DNA of 48,008 nt from an uncultured Mycoplasmatota bacterium (GCA_947646095.1 CANSFI010000014.1:1-48008); one strand, 5' to 3'; shown: positions 33,413 to 42,751, counted from the stretch's first letter. Notes: generated from the sequence alone by a model not told the origin. Program-made: numbers and translations.

Positions 33413-33747
33413 CGTCTTTCTTTAATTTTAGGTGTCCCAACAGAACGTCTAATATAATCTAATTTTGCTTGTCTTACTTTACCACGTTTTATAACTGTTA
33501 CTTTATCAATAATAGGTGATGAATAAGGAAATGTTCTTTCAACTCCTATGCCACTAGAAATTTTTCTAACAATAAAATTCTTACTAACTCCACTACCTTG
33601 AATAGCCATAACAATTCCTTCAAAAGCTTGAATTCTTTCACGTTTACCTTCTACAATTTTAACATCTACTCTAATAGTATCCCCAACACGGAATTCAGGT
33701 AAATCTGTACGAATTTGTTTTTTAGTAATCTTATCTAATAAATTCAT
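33409..33747 (-). CDS. rplS: 50S ribosomal protein L19
   Basis: A 112-residue protein: [30 protein letters not shown], then [24 protein letters not shown], then [21 protein letters not shown]-type C-terminus. Full length for bL19. It has SD AGGAG, its own promoter and a leader of about 54 nt. Confidence 0.98.
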   Translation of the reverse strand: MNLLDKITKKQIRTDLPEFRVGDTIRVDVKIVEGKRERIQAFEGIVMAIQGSGVSKNFIVRKISSGIGVERTFPYSSPIIDKVTVIKRGKVRQAKLDYIRRSVGTPKIKERR

Positions 33748-33808
33748 AATGTCACTCCTTCTTTTTTTTCTATAATCATAAATAATATTTCAGCGGATTA
33801 CAAAGGAT

Positions 33809-33837
33809 ATTTTACCATAAAAAGTTTGATAATGCAA
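33809..33837 (-). promoter_or_regulatory. Promoter of rplS
   Basis: Minus-strand TTGCAT (33832-33837), 17-bp spacer, TAAAAT (33809-33814), starting in the 3' end of the upstream gene. The transcribed leader contains GTAATCCGCTGAAAT, reminiscent of the L19 leader autoregulatory motif, although I cannot confirm the fold. Confidence 0.65.
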
Positions 33838-33840
33838 TAA

Positions 33841-34287
33841 CTATCTTGTTTTTTTACTATCTTCTATAACTGGGTCTCTATAATATATAATTTTAGTTTT
33901 CAATTCTTGTTCTAATAAATCTATTTTTTTTAATAATACATTTACATATCGTTCATCCAAAAAGCGTCTATATTTATTTTCTACAATCGTCCTATAACGT
34001 ACTAATCCATTTAAAGCTTCCCTTAAATCATCACTAGAAGCATTGGACTCATCATCAATTAAGCCTATGATAAATTTTAAAAATAATTCTAATTTTTTCT
34101 TAGTTTTCCTTTTTAAAACATTTTCAATAAATGATGGATTAATTACAACCATTTCATTAACCATTATTCCATCATAGTTTACCTGATTTTTTGGATTAAA
34201 TTTAAAACCATCTAATTTGTTATAATCAATATTACTGATAGCTCTTTCAAAAGTATCATGTACTAATAAATAATTATTTTTATTCAT
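33841..34287 (-). CDS. Unknown helical protein between trmD and rplS
   Basis: A 148-residue soluble protein. YDGIMVNEMVVINPSFIENVLKRKTKKKLELFLKFIIGLIDDE, then DLREALNGLVRYRTIVENKYRRFLDERYVNVLLKKIDLLEQELKTKI. It is basic and helical, with no signal peptide or catalytic motif. It lies 4 nt after trmD in a translation-factor operon, so a ribosome or RNA role is conceivable but not shown. Unrecognised. Confidence 0.6.
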   Translation of the reverse strand: MNKNNYLLVHDTFERAISNIDYNKLDGFKFNPKNQVNYDGIMVNEMVVINPSFIENVLKRKTKKKLELFLKFIIGLIDDESNASSDDLREALNGLVRYRTIVENKYRRFLDERYVNVLLKKIDLLEQELKTKIIYYRDPVIEDSKKTR

Positions 34288-34291
34288 AGTG

Positions 34292-34960
34292 TTATTCCTC
34301 CTTAAATAAATCAGGTCTACGTTCCTTTGTTCTTTTTATTTGTTGTTCTAGACGCCACTTATTAATATTTTCATGGTGGCCTGAAAGTAAAATTTCTGGT
34401 ACTAGCATACCTCTAAAATTTCTAGGTTTAGTATAAACTGGGTAATCTAATAAATTATTGTTAAAAGAATCATTTAAATGTGAATCTTCTAAAATTACTC
34501 CATCTAATAGTCTAACAATACTATCTGTTATAGCCATACTAGGAATTTCTCCACCAGTTAAAACAAAATCACCAATACTTATTTCTAAATCAGCAAGACT
34601 CCTAATCCTCTCATCAAATCCCTCATAATGGCCACATATTATAATTATATGTTTATGTTTTGTTAAGGTATATGCTATAGCTTGATTATAAGTTTTCCCT
34701 TGGGGTGTACATAAAATAACTAAGGTATTTTCATCTTTTAAATCATCTACAGCATTAAATATTGGTTCAGGCATAAGAACCATTCCAGCTCCTCCTCCAT
34801 AAGGATAGTCATCAACTTTTTTATGAATATCAGTTGAATAAGAGCGAAAATCAATAATATTTACTTTTACTTTTTGCTTTTCAATTGCTCTTTTAATAAT
34901 AGATTCATTTAAAAATCCATCAAACATGTTTGGAAAAAGAGTTAGTATGTCAATTTTCAT
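34292..34960 (-). CDS. trmD: tRNA (guanine-37-N1)-methyltransferase
   Basis: A 222-residue SPOUT enzyme: IDILTLFPNMFDGFLNESIIKRA, DYPYGGGAGMVLMPEPIF, ICGHYEGFDERI, SIGDFVLTGGEIPSMAITDSI and YTKPRNFRGMLVPEILLSGHHENI. It methylates G37 to prevent frameshifting and is essential in most bacteria. It overlaps rimM by 11 nt. Confidence 0.98.
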   Translation of the reverse strand: MKIDILTLFPNMFDGFLNESIIKRAIEKQKVKVNIIDFRSYSTDIHKKVDDYPYGGGAGMVLMPEPIFNAVDDLKDENTLVILCTPQGKTYNQAIAYTLTKHKHIIIICGHYEGFDERIRSLADLEISIGDFVLTGGEIPSMAITDSIVRLLDGVILEDSHLNDSFNNNLLDYPVYTKPRNFRGMLVPEILLSGHHENINKWRLEQQIKRTKERRPDLFKEE

Positions 34961-35444
34961 TTATTAATCCCTCTATTAATTTTATATCTATTCTTTTGTT
35001 TTCTAAATCGATGTTAGTTACAAATTCATCTACAAAAGGAATCATGTTTTTATTTCCATTATTTTCTATTACTAATATATCTTGAATACCATTTTTCATA
35101 ATTGTTATTACGGTTCCAATCATTTCTTTATTATTATATACATGCATTCCTATTATATCTTCATCTAATGGTCCATCAAATTTATAATCATTTCTATCAA
35201 TATAAACTTTATCTCCCTTATATCCAATAACTTCATCAATAGAATTAATCCCAACCAATGTTATCATATCATAAATTTTATGTTTTCGATAACTATTTAT
35301 TTCTAATTTTTGTTTATCAAAACCAACATAAATATTATTACTCTTTTCAAATACTCTGTTCTTATATTTAAAGTCACTAATAATTCTAATTTCTCCTTTT
35401 AATCCATGTGTATTAACAATATCTCCTATATATATTAAATCCAT
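34950..35444 (-). CDS. rimM: Ribosome maturation factor RimM
   Basis: A 164-residue two-domain protein. The N-terminal domain starts IYIGDIVNTHGLKGEIRI, and the PRC-barrel domain follows with DIIGMHVYNNKEMIGTVITIMKNGIQDILVI and MIPFVDEFVTNIDLENKRI. It assists 30S head maturation. The rimM-trmD order is universal in Firmicutes; rpsP, usually upstream, is absent here and a SpoU methylase takes its place. Confidence 0.95.
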   Translation of the reverse strand: MDLIYIGDIVNTHGLKGEIRIISDFKYKNRVFEKSNNIYVGFDKQKLEINSYRKHKIYDMITLVGINSIDEVIGYKGDKVYIDRNDYKFDGPLDEDIIGMHVYNNKEMIGTVITIMKNGIQDILVIENNGNKNMIPFVDEFVTNIDLENKRIDIKLIEGLINEN

Positions 35445-35451
35445 ACTACAC

Positions 35452-36177
35452 CTACTTATCTAGTTCATATAAAATAATACTTGTTGCTACAGCAACGTTT
35501 AAACTATTAACTGATTTATTCATATTTATATAAATATATTTTTCACTTAAATCAAGTATTTCTTTTCTTACTCCATTACCTTCATTACCCATAATTATAC
35601 TAATTTTATGATTAGTGGCAATATCTTTAATATTACATCCATCTGTAACTTTAGTAGAAATTATTTGGTACCCTAATTCTTTTAGTTTAGGAATTAATTC
35701 TAATAGATTTCCTCTTATTATATTAAAGTTAAATAATGTTCCCTGACTAGCTCTTATAACTTTTGAGTTATATAAATCAACTGTATCATTACTTAAAATA
35801 ATTGTATCTACATTAAAAGCTTTAGAACTTCTAATAATAGTGCCTAAATTACCAGGATCTTGAATCCCATCTAAAACAAGAATTTTATTTCCAGTTATTT
35901 TACCGAATTTTTTATTACAAACTCCCATTACTTCTTTAGGACTTTCTAATTCTGTTAAGTACCTTTTTACACCTTCACTTACTTTAATAGTATCTACATC
36001 TAACTTAAAATTACTCTTTTCATCTATGATTAATGTTTCTAAACAACCACTTTTATATGCCTCTTCAACTAAGTGTTCACTTTCAATAAAAAATTTATTT
36101 TCTAAATCACGATATTTTTTATTTTGGAGTTTTTTAATACTCTTTATTCTTTCATTATTAATAGATGTATATACCAT
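35452..36177 (-). CDS. SpoU/TrmH-family RNA 2'-O-methyltransferase (YsgA-like)
   Basis: A 241-residue SPOUT methylase with an N-terminal substrate-binding domain (IKSIKKLQNKKYRDLENKFFIESEHLVEEA). The knot motifs are LDGIQDPGNLGTIIRSSKAF, SIIMGNEGNGVRKEIL and NSLNVAVATSIILYEL. Bacterial relatives methylate rRNA or tRNA riboses. It is distinct from RlmB at 18.7 kb. It is the first gene of the rimM-trmD-rplS-lepB run; a TATAAT lies 20 nt upstream. Confidence 0.9.
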   Translation of the reverse strand: MVYTSINNERIKSIKKLQNKKYRDLENKFFIESEHLVEEAYKSGCLETLIIDEKSNFKLDVDTIKVSEGVKRYLTELESPKEVMGVCNKKFGKITGNKILVLDGIQDPGNLGTIIRSSKAFNVDTIILSNDTVDLYNSKVIRASQGTLFNFNIIRGNLLELIPKLKELGYQIISTKVTDGCNIKDIATNHKISIIMGNEGNGVRKEILDLSEKYIYINMNKSVNSLNVAVATSIILYELDK

Positions 36178-36228
36178 AGTATCACCAATTAAATTATACC
36201 TTAAAATGAAAATAATATAAATACTTTT

Positions 36229-36256
36229 TTGTTAAAAAATTAAAATATGATATAAT
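36229..36256 (+). promoter_or_regulatory. Promoter of the SDR-ynbB operon
   Basis: TTGTTA (36229-36234), 16-bp spacer, TATAAT (36251-36256). The Shine-Dalgarno AGTGAGG lies 7-8 nt before the ATG at 36284. Confidence 0.6.
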
Positions 36257-36283
36257 TATAATATTTGAAAGTGAGGTATATAT

Positions 36284-37012
36284 ATGATTAAAAAGACTGT
36301 GTTGATTACAGGTGGAAGTCGTGGTATAGGTTTAGAATGTGTGAAGATATTTGCTCACAATAATTACAATGTTATTATAAATTATAAAAATAGTGATAAA
36401 AATGCTGAAGAGATAAAAAATGAATTGGAACATCTTTATCAAATAAAGGTTTTACTCTGCAAATGTGATGTAAGTTGTGAAGATTCTGTTAAAAAAATGT
36501 TTGAAAAAATAAAAAAAGAATTTAATCATTTAGATGTTATTATTAATAATGCTGGAATAGCTATAGATCAAATACTTGAAGATAAAACTTCTAAAAAATT
36601 CAGTGAAGTAATAAATACTAATTTAATAGGACCTTTTTTGATAATAAAATATGGTTATCCCCTAATAAGTAAGGGTTCTATTATTAATATTTCAAGCACT
36701 AATGGAATTGATACTGAATATATAGAATCTATTGATTATGATGCTTCTAAATCAGGTCTTATTTCTTTAACTAGAAACTTCGCTAACTATCTTGCTCCTA
36801 ATATTAGGGTAAATGCAGTCGCTCCTGGTTGGGTTAATACTGATATGAACAAAGAATTAGATGATAAATTCATAAAAGAAGAAAATAAAAAAATATTGTT
36901 GGGTAGATTTGCTGAGTGTTATGAAATTGCTAAAGTTGTTTATTTTTTATCTAGTGATGATGCTAGTTATATAAATAAGTCTGTTATTAGAGTGGATGGT
37001 GGCCTATGTTAG
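36284..37012 (+). CDS. Short-chain dehydrogenase/reductase (FabG-like)
   Basis: A 242-residue classical SDR: TGGSRGIG cofactor loop (residues 9-16), NNAG (about 90), active-site Ser in NISSTNG, YDASK (Tyr/Lys) and VAPGWVNTDM. The end VIRVDGGLC is typical of FabG. No other fatty-acid gene is adjacent. A similar SDR partnering a YnbB-like gene makes a FabG label uncertain. NADP(H)-dependent keto-reduction is a fair guess. It overlaps the next gene by 7 nt. Confidence 0.85.
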   Translation: MIKKTVLITGGSRGIGLECVKIFAHNNYNVIINYKNSDKNAEEIKNELEHLYQIKVLLCKCDVSCEDSVKKMFEKIKKEFNHLDVIINNAGIAIDQILEDKTSKKFSEVINTNLIGPFLIIKYGYPLISKGSIINISSTNGIDTEYIESIDYDASKSGLISLTRNFANYLAPNIRVNAVAPGWVNTDMNKELDDKFIKEENKKILLGRFAECYEIAKVVYFLSSDDASYINKSVIRVDGGLC

Positions 37013-38253
37013 ATGAAATAAATATAAATAAAAAAGTTTTAGACCTTTCTAAAGATGTTGAAAAAGAGTTAGATAATATATTCAAAGATATAGATAAAAT
37101 ATGTGAATATAATAGTTTAAAAGTATTAAATGCATTTCATAAACATAATCTTACAGAAAATCATTTTAATATGACTACTGGTTATGGTTATGGGGATTTT
37201 GGAAGAGATACAATTGAAAAAATATATTCTACTATATTTAAAACTGAGGATGCTTTAGTCAGAAGTCAATTTATATCTGGGACTCATGCTTTAACGGTTA
37301 CTTTGTTTGGGATTTTAAGACCTAATGATACATTACTTAGTATAAGTGGAAAACCATATGATACTTTAGAAGAAGTTATTGGAATAGTAGAAAATAATAG
37401 TTCTTTAAAAGCATTTGGAATAAAATATGAACAAATTGAATTAATTGAAAATGATTTTGATTATAATAGTATTAAAAAAAGACTAGAAGCTAGTTTTATT
37501 AAAGTTATTGAAATTCAACGTTCTAAAGGATATTCAACAAGAAAAAGTATCGATATTAACAAAGTAGAAAAAGTAATAAGCTTAATAAAAAAAGTATCTC
37601 CTAATACTATTGTAATGGTTGATAATTGCTATTGTGAATTTGTAAATACTATAGAACCTAGTGAAGTTGGTGCTGATATTGTAGTTGGATCTTTAATTAA
37701 AAATTTAGGTGGTGGTATTGCTCCTAATGGTGCCTATGTTGTTGGTAAAAAAGATTTAATTAAATTAGTTGGCGAAAGATTAACTGTTCCTGGAGAGGGT
37801 AAAGAGGTTGGTCCTTCTCTTGGCATTAATAAACAAATTTTACAAGGATTATTTTTAGCTCCTGGTGTTGTTAATAGTAGCTTAAAAACAGCTATATTTA
37901 CTAGTAGAATGTTAGAAAAATTAGGTTTTGAAGTTGAACCTAAGTATAATGATAAAAGAACAGATATTGTCCAAAATATTATCTTTAATAATCAAAATAA
38001 GCTTATTAAATTTTGTCAAGGTATTCAAAAAGCTTCTCCTATTGATTCAAATGCTATACCAGAACCTTGGGACATGCCTGGATATACAGATAAAGTAATT
38101 ATGGCTGCTGGGACATTTACGCAAGGATCTTCTATTGAACTTTCTTGTGATGGTCCTATAAGAGAACCATATATTGCTTATATGCAAGGTGGACTTACTT
38201 ATCATTATGGAAAAATAGGTGTTATGAGGGCTATTTCAAACATTATTGATTAA
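37006..38253 (+). CDS. YnbB-like PLP-dependent protein (aluminium resistance/cystathionine lyase-like)
   Basis: A 415-residue fold-type I PLP protein: FHKHNLTENHFNMTTGYGYGDFGRDTIEKIYSTIF, RSQFISGTHALTVTLFG (phosphate-binding loop), DNCYCEF, and the Lys in VVGSLIKNLGGGIAPNGAYVVG. The end EPYIAYMQGGLTYHYGKIGVMRA is a family signature. These proteins are annotated as methionine gamma-lyase or aluminium-resistance family, with true function unsettled. It is coupled to the SDR by overlap. Its stop overlaps the convergent gene by 4 nt. Confidence 0.88.
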   Translation: MLDEININKKVLDLSKDVEKELDNIFKDIDKICEYNSLKVLNAFHKHNLTENHFNMTTGYGYGDFGRDTIEKIYSTIFKTEDALVRSQFISGTHALTVTLFGILRPNDTLLSISGKPYDTLEEVIGIVENNSSLKAFGIKYEQIELIENDFDYNSIKKRLEASFIKVIEIQRSKGYSTRKSIDINKVEKVISLIKKVSPNTIVMVDNCYCEFVNTIEPSEVGADIVVGSLIKNLGGGIAPNGAYVVGKKDLIKLVGERLTVPGEGKEVGPSLGINKQILQGLFLAPGVVNSSLKTAIFTSRMLEKLGFEVEPKYNDKRTDIVQNIIFNNQNKLIKFCQGIQKASPIDSNAIPEPWDMPGYTDKVIMAAGTFTQGSSIELSCDGPIREPYIAYMQGGLTYHYGKIGVMRAISNIID

Positions 38254-38822
38254 ATTATAGCTTTATATATTAAAAATACTATTATAATAGAATTAATTAA
38301 AAATATTAAACCTACTGCATACTTTATTTTTAAATTAACTTTTCTTTTATCATCAGCACTAGAAGAATTATCCAATTTTATGTTTAGTTCTTCTTTTTTT
38401 TGTGGAACTAATTGTGATTTATTAAATAGACTTTCTACATAATCTTTATTACGGTTAGAAATAATAGGATCATTTGGTTTTGCTTGTAATGTAATACTTT
38501 GAATATTATTTATTTCTTTATTTTGATTATTTTTAGGTAAATTATCAATATAATCTGAATTTGATTTATATAAATCACTATATAAATCAAGTAGTTTTCT
38601 TCTTTCATATCTTCTTTGTAAGTCAGCTTGTTCTTTTTTTGCATGTTTATAATTTTCATAATTATTGAATAAATCTTCTATTTTTGTTATTTTAATTTCG
38701 TTTTCTTTATCTAAATAATCTAATCTAGATTTAGTATGAATAAAATCTGTAATATTTTCATATAGAAATTGATTTCTTTGACTCCGTCTTGTTGAGGAAT
38801 ACTTCTCCATTCTACTAGCCAT
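38250..38822 (-). CDS. C-terminally membrane-anchored protein of unknown function
   Basis: About 190 residues from ATG 38822 (SD TAGGTGAT; an upstream ATG at 38843 precedes the SD). A long charged helical region (DYLDKENEIKITKIEDLFNNYENYKHAKKEQADLQRRYERRKLLDLYSDLY) is followed by a polar linker and a single C-terminal membrane helix (YAVGLIFLINSIIIVFLIYKAI), i.e. tail-anchored topology with the bulk in the cytoplasm. Coiled-coil character suggests a scaffold or division-related role, which is speculation. Confidence 0.6.
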   Translation of the reverse strand: MASRMEKYSSTRRSQRNQFLYENITDFIHTKSRLDYLDKENEIKITKIEDLFNNYENYKHAKKEQADLQRRYERRKLLDLYSDLYKSNSDYIDNLPKNNQNKEINNIQSITLQAKPNDPIISNRNKDYVESLFNKSQLVPQKKEELNIKLDNSSSADDKRKVNLKIKYAVGLIFLINSIIIVFLIYKAII

Positions 38823-38981
38823 AATATCACCTAGATAAATCATATCACATTTTAAAAAAAATGCCTACAAAAATAGCAATTATAGTATAATACAAAATTT
38901 TGCATTTTATTCTTTTATCAATAAATTCCTATCAAAAAGAAAAAGAAATTTACGAACATTTTACATATATAAAACATTTTG

Positions 38982-39014
38982 TTTATACTTTATTTATACT
39001 TTGTTTATAAATTA
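38982..39014 (+). repeat. Three 11-bp direct repeats upstream of prsW-like gene
   Basis: TTTATACTTTA, TTTATACTTTG and TTTATAAATTA follow without gaps, 29-61 nt before the ATG at 39043. The 11-bp period is about one helical turn, so a protein could bind one DNA face. The repeats overlap the likely promoter (TTGTTT at 39002 to TATAAA at about 39024). Confidence 0.5.
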
Positions 39015-39042
39015 TGATATTATATAAATAGGATGTGATACT

Positions 39043-39729
39043 ATGTTAAAAAATTTTATTTTGGTAATTATATCTATATTACCAGTTATTGCTTTATTGA
39101 AATTTACTTTTGAAAAGGATAAAATTGAAAAGGAACCACTTAAATTATTATTACTACTTTTTATATCAGGTATATTATCAGCTATAATGGTTTTAAAGCT
39201 TTCAAAATCATTATCTATGTTAATAGATATAAATAATAACTTTTATAATTCATTTATAGAAATATCATTAGTAGAAGAAGTGTGCAAATGGATATTTATA
39301 TATGTAATTGCTTGGTCAAGTAAAGAGTTTAATTATAAATTTGATGCCATTGTATATTGTATATTTGTATCATTAGGATTTGCTTTTGTAGAAAATATTG
39401 GTTATTCAGTTAATTATGGACTTACAACAGCCATTTTAAGAGCAGTAATATCAGTTCCAGGTCATTGTTTCTTTGCTATATATATGGGTTATTATTTAGG
39501 AATGTCAAAGATGTACTATTCCAATCACAATATGAAACAAGGTTCTAAATATGCTATTTGTAGTATTTTAGTTCCAACTGTTCTTCATGGAATATATAAT
39601 TTTTGTTTAATTGGTCAAAATGATGCTTTATATATATTATTTATAGTATTTATAATTTCACTATATATATTAGCATTTAAAACTATTAATGTTTCATCTA
39701 ATTTAGATATGTCTTTAGAAAGAAAGTAA
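39043..39729 (+). CDS. PrsW-family intramembrane metalloprotease
   Basis: A 228-residue polytopic membrane protein with six to eight hydrophobic segments. Family motifs are visible: LVEEVCKWIF (EExxK), GFAFVENIGY (FxxxE), VPGHCFFAIYMGY and LHGIYNF (His ligands). PrsW in Bacillus makes the site-1 cut of the anti-sigma factor RsiW; other members cleave different membrane substrates. No anti-sigma gene is adjacent. It is monocistronic between its promoter region and a terminator. Confidence 0.88.
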   Translation: MLKNFILVIISILPVIALLKFTFEKDKIEKEPLKLLLLLFISGILSAIMVLKLSKSLSMLIDINNNFYNSFIEISLVEEVCKWIFIYVIAWSSKEFNYKFDAIVYCIFVSLGFAFVENIGYSVNYGLTTAILRAVISVPGHCFFAIYMGYYLGMSKMYYSNHNMKQGSKYAICSILVPTVLHGIYNFCLIGQNDALYILFIVFIISLYILAFKTINVSSNLDMSLERK

Positions 39730-39748
39730 TGAGAAATCATTATTTTTT
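39727..39748 (+). terminator. Terminator of the prsW-like gene
   Basis: TAATGA, GAAA tetraloop, TCATTA, then six T, overlapping the stop codon. Confidence 0.8.
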
Positions 39749-39867
39749 AATTATTTTTTATAAATTCTTTATAATTTATTAATCCTTCATATTAGTAAAC
39801 TAGTAATAAATTTAGCTAATATATAGGTAAATAAATGGGTTTGTCTATAAAAATTAATAAAATTCAA

Positions 39868-39901
39868 ATTAAAAAATTTCTAGATTTTACTCTAGAAATT
39901 T
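39868..39901 (-). terminator. Terminator of the TasA/SipW operon
   Basis: On the minus strand AAATTTCTAGA and TCTAGAAATTT pair around a 6-nt loop, and a T-rich tract follows. It lies directly at the end of the last gene of the surface operon. Confidence 0.85.
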
Positions 39902-41484
39902 TATTTATTTACTGTATATTCTACAATATATTCATTATCTTTATCAGATTTAATATTACTTGAACCTATTGTTGTATTTGTTTTAAAGTATTTATCTAAG
40001 TTTGTAATAGTTTGATTAACACTTGTTTTATTAGTACCTTTAATATTGATAGTTAATGTACTATTATTAGTATTACTAAATGTAATTGTTATATCATTAT
40101 TTGGAATAGTAACTGGTGTAATAGTAAATAAATTAATTTCACCATCTGATTTTATATTAATTATTAAATATCTGTTTCCATCTTTTTGAACAAAGTAATC
40201 ATTAAATGCTCCTACTTTTGTTGCACCTTTTCTATTTTTTGTAATAGAAGCTTGAATATCTTCTCTATTATAAATTTGACCTCTAATATCTTTTGATATT
40301 TCATTGCCATAGAACTTAGTTAATCCTTGTCCAAAGCTATACATCATATTATCAAATGTATCAAATGCAACATAAGGTTTATTATTAGCTTCTGACATAG
40401 CAGCACTAAGTATTTCTGATTTAATTAATGTAATTCCACTATTACCACTTGTAGCATCATAAGATAGTCTAACAAAACCTGTTGTCAATTTATTATTGAA
40501 AATCAAATCATAAAGTTTGTTATTATTATAAGCATATTTATAAATAACATCAGCTGTATCTTTCTTATTTGGATATATATATTCATTTAAATAAATTTGG
40601 AATGCTTGATATAATCCTCCTTTAGTTTTAGTAGAAAAATATAGATTAATACTATCAGGAGAACCATATATTTTATATTGATGATATGTTTTAGAGTAAC
40701 CAATAAAGTTTTCTAATATTTTGAATGTATATTCACCTGTATAATTATCATATTCGACACTAAGACCTGGTAGAGCATTAAATTTATTTGGATCTTTTAA
40801 TTCAGTTTCACCATAATAAATCTTTCTAACATATTCTTCGGCTTCTTTTTCGCTTCCTGTTATATATTTACCATATTCCCTTATCCATGTTATAAATTCG
40901 TTATCAAAATTTTTGGAAGTTTCAGAAATTACTATAAAATCATTAACTTTTGCATATACATGTTTAAGATAATCATCATATGTTTCTTTGTAAGTATATT
41001 TTGTATATAAAAATGGACTTTGATCATCGATAGTTGCTGATACATTAGTTTTATAGTTTAATTCTTTATTAGGTGTCACAGCACATTTAATGTGAATATT
41101 AACAACTGTATTTCTATTTGTACCATTATTGTATGAAACAGTATAAGAATGTAATGATTTATCTATATAGGCATTTTCTTTTACTTTTTCAAATGTACAA
41201 GTATTTGGTATATCTATTTTATAAGAATCTTTTTTACTATTTTTTCCTACTTCACTAGGTTTAAAAGAAAATCTAAGATAAATATAATCCATAGTTGCTC
41301 TTTCTAAAATAATATTATGTTCACTATATAAATTATAAAGCTTAGTTTTATATACTAGTGCAGAAGATTCATCATGTTGAAAGGATGAATAAGTTTGTGG
41401 CAAATTGATTAAACCAATTGAACCTATTATTAGTAAAGAGAAAACTACTATCTTAAATATGTTTTTATGATTTCTATTTTTCAT
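39901..41484 (-). CDS. Large secreted protein of the TasA-like operon, unknown function
   Basis: A 527-residue protein with an N-terminal signal or anchor (KIVVFSLLIIGSIGLINLPQTYSSF). The hydrophobic segment ending TYSSF resembles the start of SipW-processed TasA-like proteins (TYAKY, TYSKY). The rest is beta-rich, with a pair of Cys in the first third (NTCTFEKV, IHIKCAVT), long Tyr-rich regions, and a C-terminal Thr/Asn-rich segment. No known domain is recognised. Last gene of the operon, 15 nt after the TasA-like gene. Confidence 0.65.
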   Translation of the reverse strand: MKNRNHKNIFKIVVFSLLIIGSIGLINLPQTYSSFQHDESSALVYKTKLYNLYSEHNIILERATMDYIYLRFSFKPSEVGKNSKKDSYKIDIPNTCTFEKVKENAYIDKSLHSYTVSYNNGTNRNTVVNIHIKCAVTPNKELNYKTNVSATIDDQSPFLYTKYTYKETYDDYLKHVYAKVNDFIVISETSKNFDNEFITWIREYGKYITGSEKEAEEYVRKIYYGETELKDPNKFNALPGLSVEYDNYTGEYTFKILENFIGYSKTYHQYKIYGSPDSINLYFSTKTKGGLYQAFQIYLNEYIYPNKKDTADVIYKYAYNNNKLYDLIFNNKLTTGFVRLSYDATSGNSGITLIKSEILSAAMSEANNKPYVAFDTFDNMMYSFGQGLTKFYGNEISKDIRGQIYNREDIQASITKNRKGATKVGAFNDYFVQKDGNRYLIINIKSDGEINLFTITPVTIPNNDITITFSNTNNSTLTINIKGTNKTSVNQTITNLDKYFKTNTTIGSSNIKSDKDNEYIVEYTVNK

Positions 41485-41499
41485 TTTACCTCACCCCTT

Positions 41500-42156
41500 C
41501 TATCTTGTTTGAGTTGCTGAATATCCAACTGTTAATATATCGTAAATTTTATTGTTTTCATCCATAAAAATATATTTAGGAAGACCTGTTTCCTTATCTA
41601 TTTCCACTCCTCTTATAACTTCACAACCATTACCAGATTCTTTACAGTTATATTTATTATAATCTACAACTTTTTCATCATATACTACAGTAACCTTATA
41701 TATCATTTTTTCTTTATTTCCAGCAATTGCATGATCTGCTATACTTTCAGTTTTTTCGTTATCACTTTTACTAACAATATTAACTTTTGAGTTATCTGTT
41801 TCTACTTTTTCTATTTCTTTTATTTTAAAATGAGTATCAACATTAATTGTTAAAATTAAGTCAGCACTTACTTCTAAATTACTAGTATTTACAGCGAAGT
41901 AATAAACCATTTCAGATGTTGGATTTTGCCTGAAAACTTCATTACCTTTAATACCTTCATTACATGTAGCATCACTACAATATTCAAGAGCGATATTAAA
42001 TTTTGAAACTCTTGCACTGTCGCTTCCATCTAACATGTTTGAAATATATTTTGAATATGTTATTACAGTAGTAAAGAGTCCCATACACATTACATACATG
42101 AATAACCATTTTTTTAAATTTTTCTTAAATATTTTACTCTGTAATAAGCCTTTCAT
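41500..42156 (-). CDS. Minor TasA/CalY-like subunit
   Basis: A 218-residue protein with a signal anchor (LKKWLFMYVMCMGLFTTVITYSKYIS) followed by SDSARVSKFNIALEY. The TYSKYIS...ARVSKFNI layout mirrors TYAKYVS...ARVAKWEI of the two TasA copies, and both families end near a QTR motif. It therefore looks like a diverged fibre subunit or anchor comparable to TapA. Two Cys pairs (CSDATC; CKESGNGC) could form disulfides. It follows SipW2 by 10 nt. Confidence 0.7.
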   Translation of the reverse strand: MKGLLQSKIFKKNLKKWLFMYVMCMGLFTTVITYSKYISNMLDGSDSARVSKFNIALEYCSDATCNEGIKGNEVFRQNPTSEMVYYFAVNTSNLEVSADLILTINVDTHFKIKEIEKVETDNSKVNIVSKSDNEKTESIADHAIAGNKEKMIYKVTVVYDEKVVDYNKYNCKESGNGCEVIRGVEIDKETGLPKYIFMDENNKIYDILTVGYSATQTR

Positions 42157-42166
42157 AATATTTCAC

Positions 42167-42736
42167 CTACCATTTTTTATTCTCTTTTTTACTTAAATAT
42201 TCTTTAAATTCTTCATATTCTTTTTCTTCTTCATCTAATATTAAATTACCTTTATTATCAATACTTAAAAATATACAAAGTAATACTCCATTACCTAATA
42301 TTAAAGTAGCGATAATTGGATTTTTTAACATTGATAAAATCTTTTGACCTTTATTTATTTTAAATACATATTTTCCTACTATTTTACTAGTAGAGGTTGC
42401 TTCATCATTGGTATTGTTATTATCACCTTTGGTTATCATTTCTGTTTCATTAATTGAAACTATCCTATGAGTAACAAATGATCCTTCAGAATCATAAAAA
42501 GTTATTATGTCACCCTTATGATATTCTTTGACTTTTGTATCAATAACAATCATATCACCTTTATAAATAGTTGGTTCCATAGAACCAGATACAACTTCTA
42601 AAACAGTATACCCATTTATAGTAGTTATATCCTTTTTTAAAATTTTAGTAGAAACAACTCTATATACATTATAAGCTACTAACAATACTAAAATTATTGA
42701 AATAATTACAAAGAATATTTTTCTTGCTATTTTCAT
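42167..42736 (-). CDS. SipW-type (ER/archaeal-like) signal peptidase I, copy 2
   Basis: A 189-residue S26B peptidase with an N-terminal membrane segment (about 5-25) and a second C-terminal one (about 140-160). Nucleophile Ser is in VVSGSMEPTI, the catalytic His in SFVTHRIVSI (His replaces the Lys of LepB), and TKGDNNNTNDE carries the Asp. SipW enzymes in Bacillus process TasA and TapA. Placed just before the minor subunit gene, suggesting a dedicated partner. Confidence 0.92.
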   Translation of the reverse strand: MKIARKIFFVIISIILVLLVAYNVYRVVSTKILKKDITTINGYTVLEVVSGSMEPTIYKGDMIVIDTKVKEYHKGDIITFYDSEGSFVTHRIVSINETEMITKGDNNNTNDEATSTSKIVGKYVFKINKGQKILSMLKNPIIATLILGNGVLLCIFLSIDNKGNLILDEEEKEYEEFKEYLSKKENKKW

Positions 42737-42751
42737 GATTACACCATAATT

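Noticed and set aside
19773-36177. UGA read as tryptophan (mycoplasma code)
   Set aside because: Conserved Trp positions use TGG (for example INW and ILWP in RbgA), and TGA ends several genes, such as the cargo genes at 24904 and 27144.
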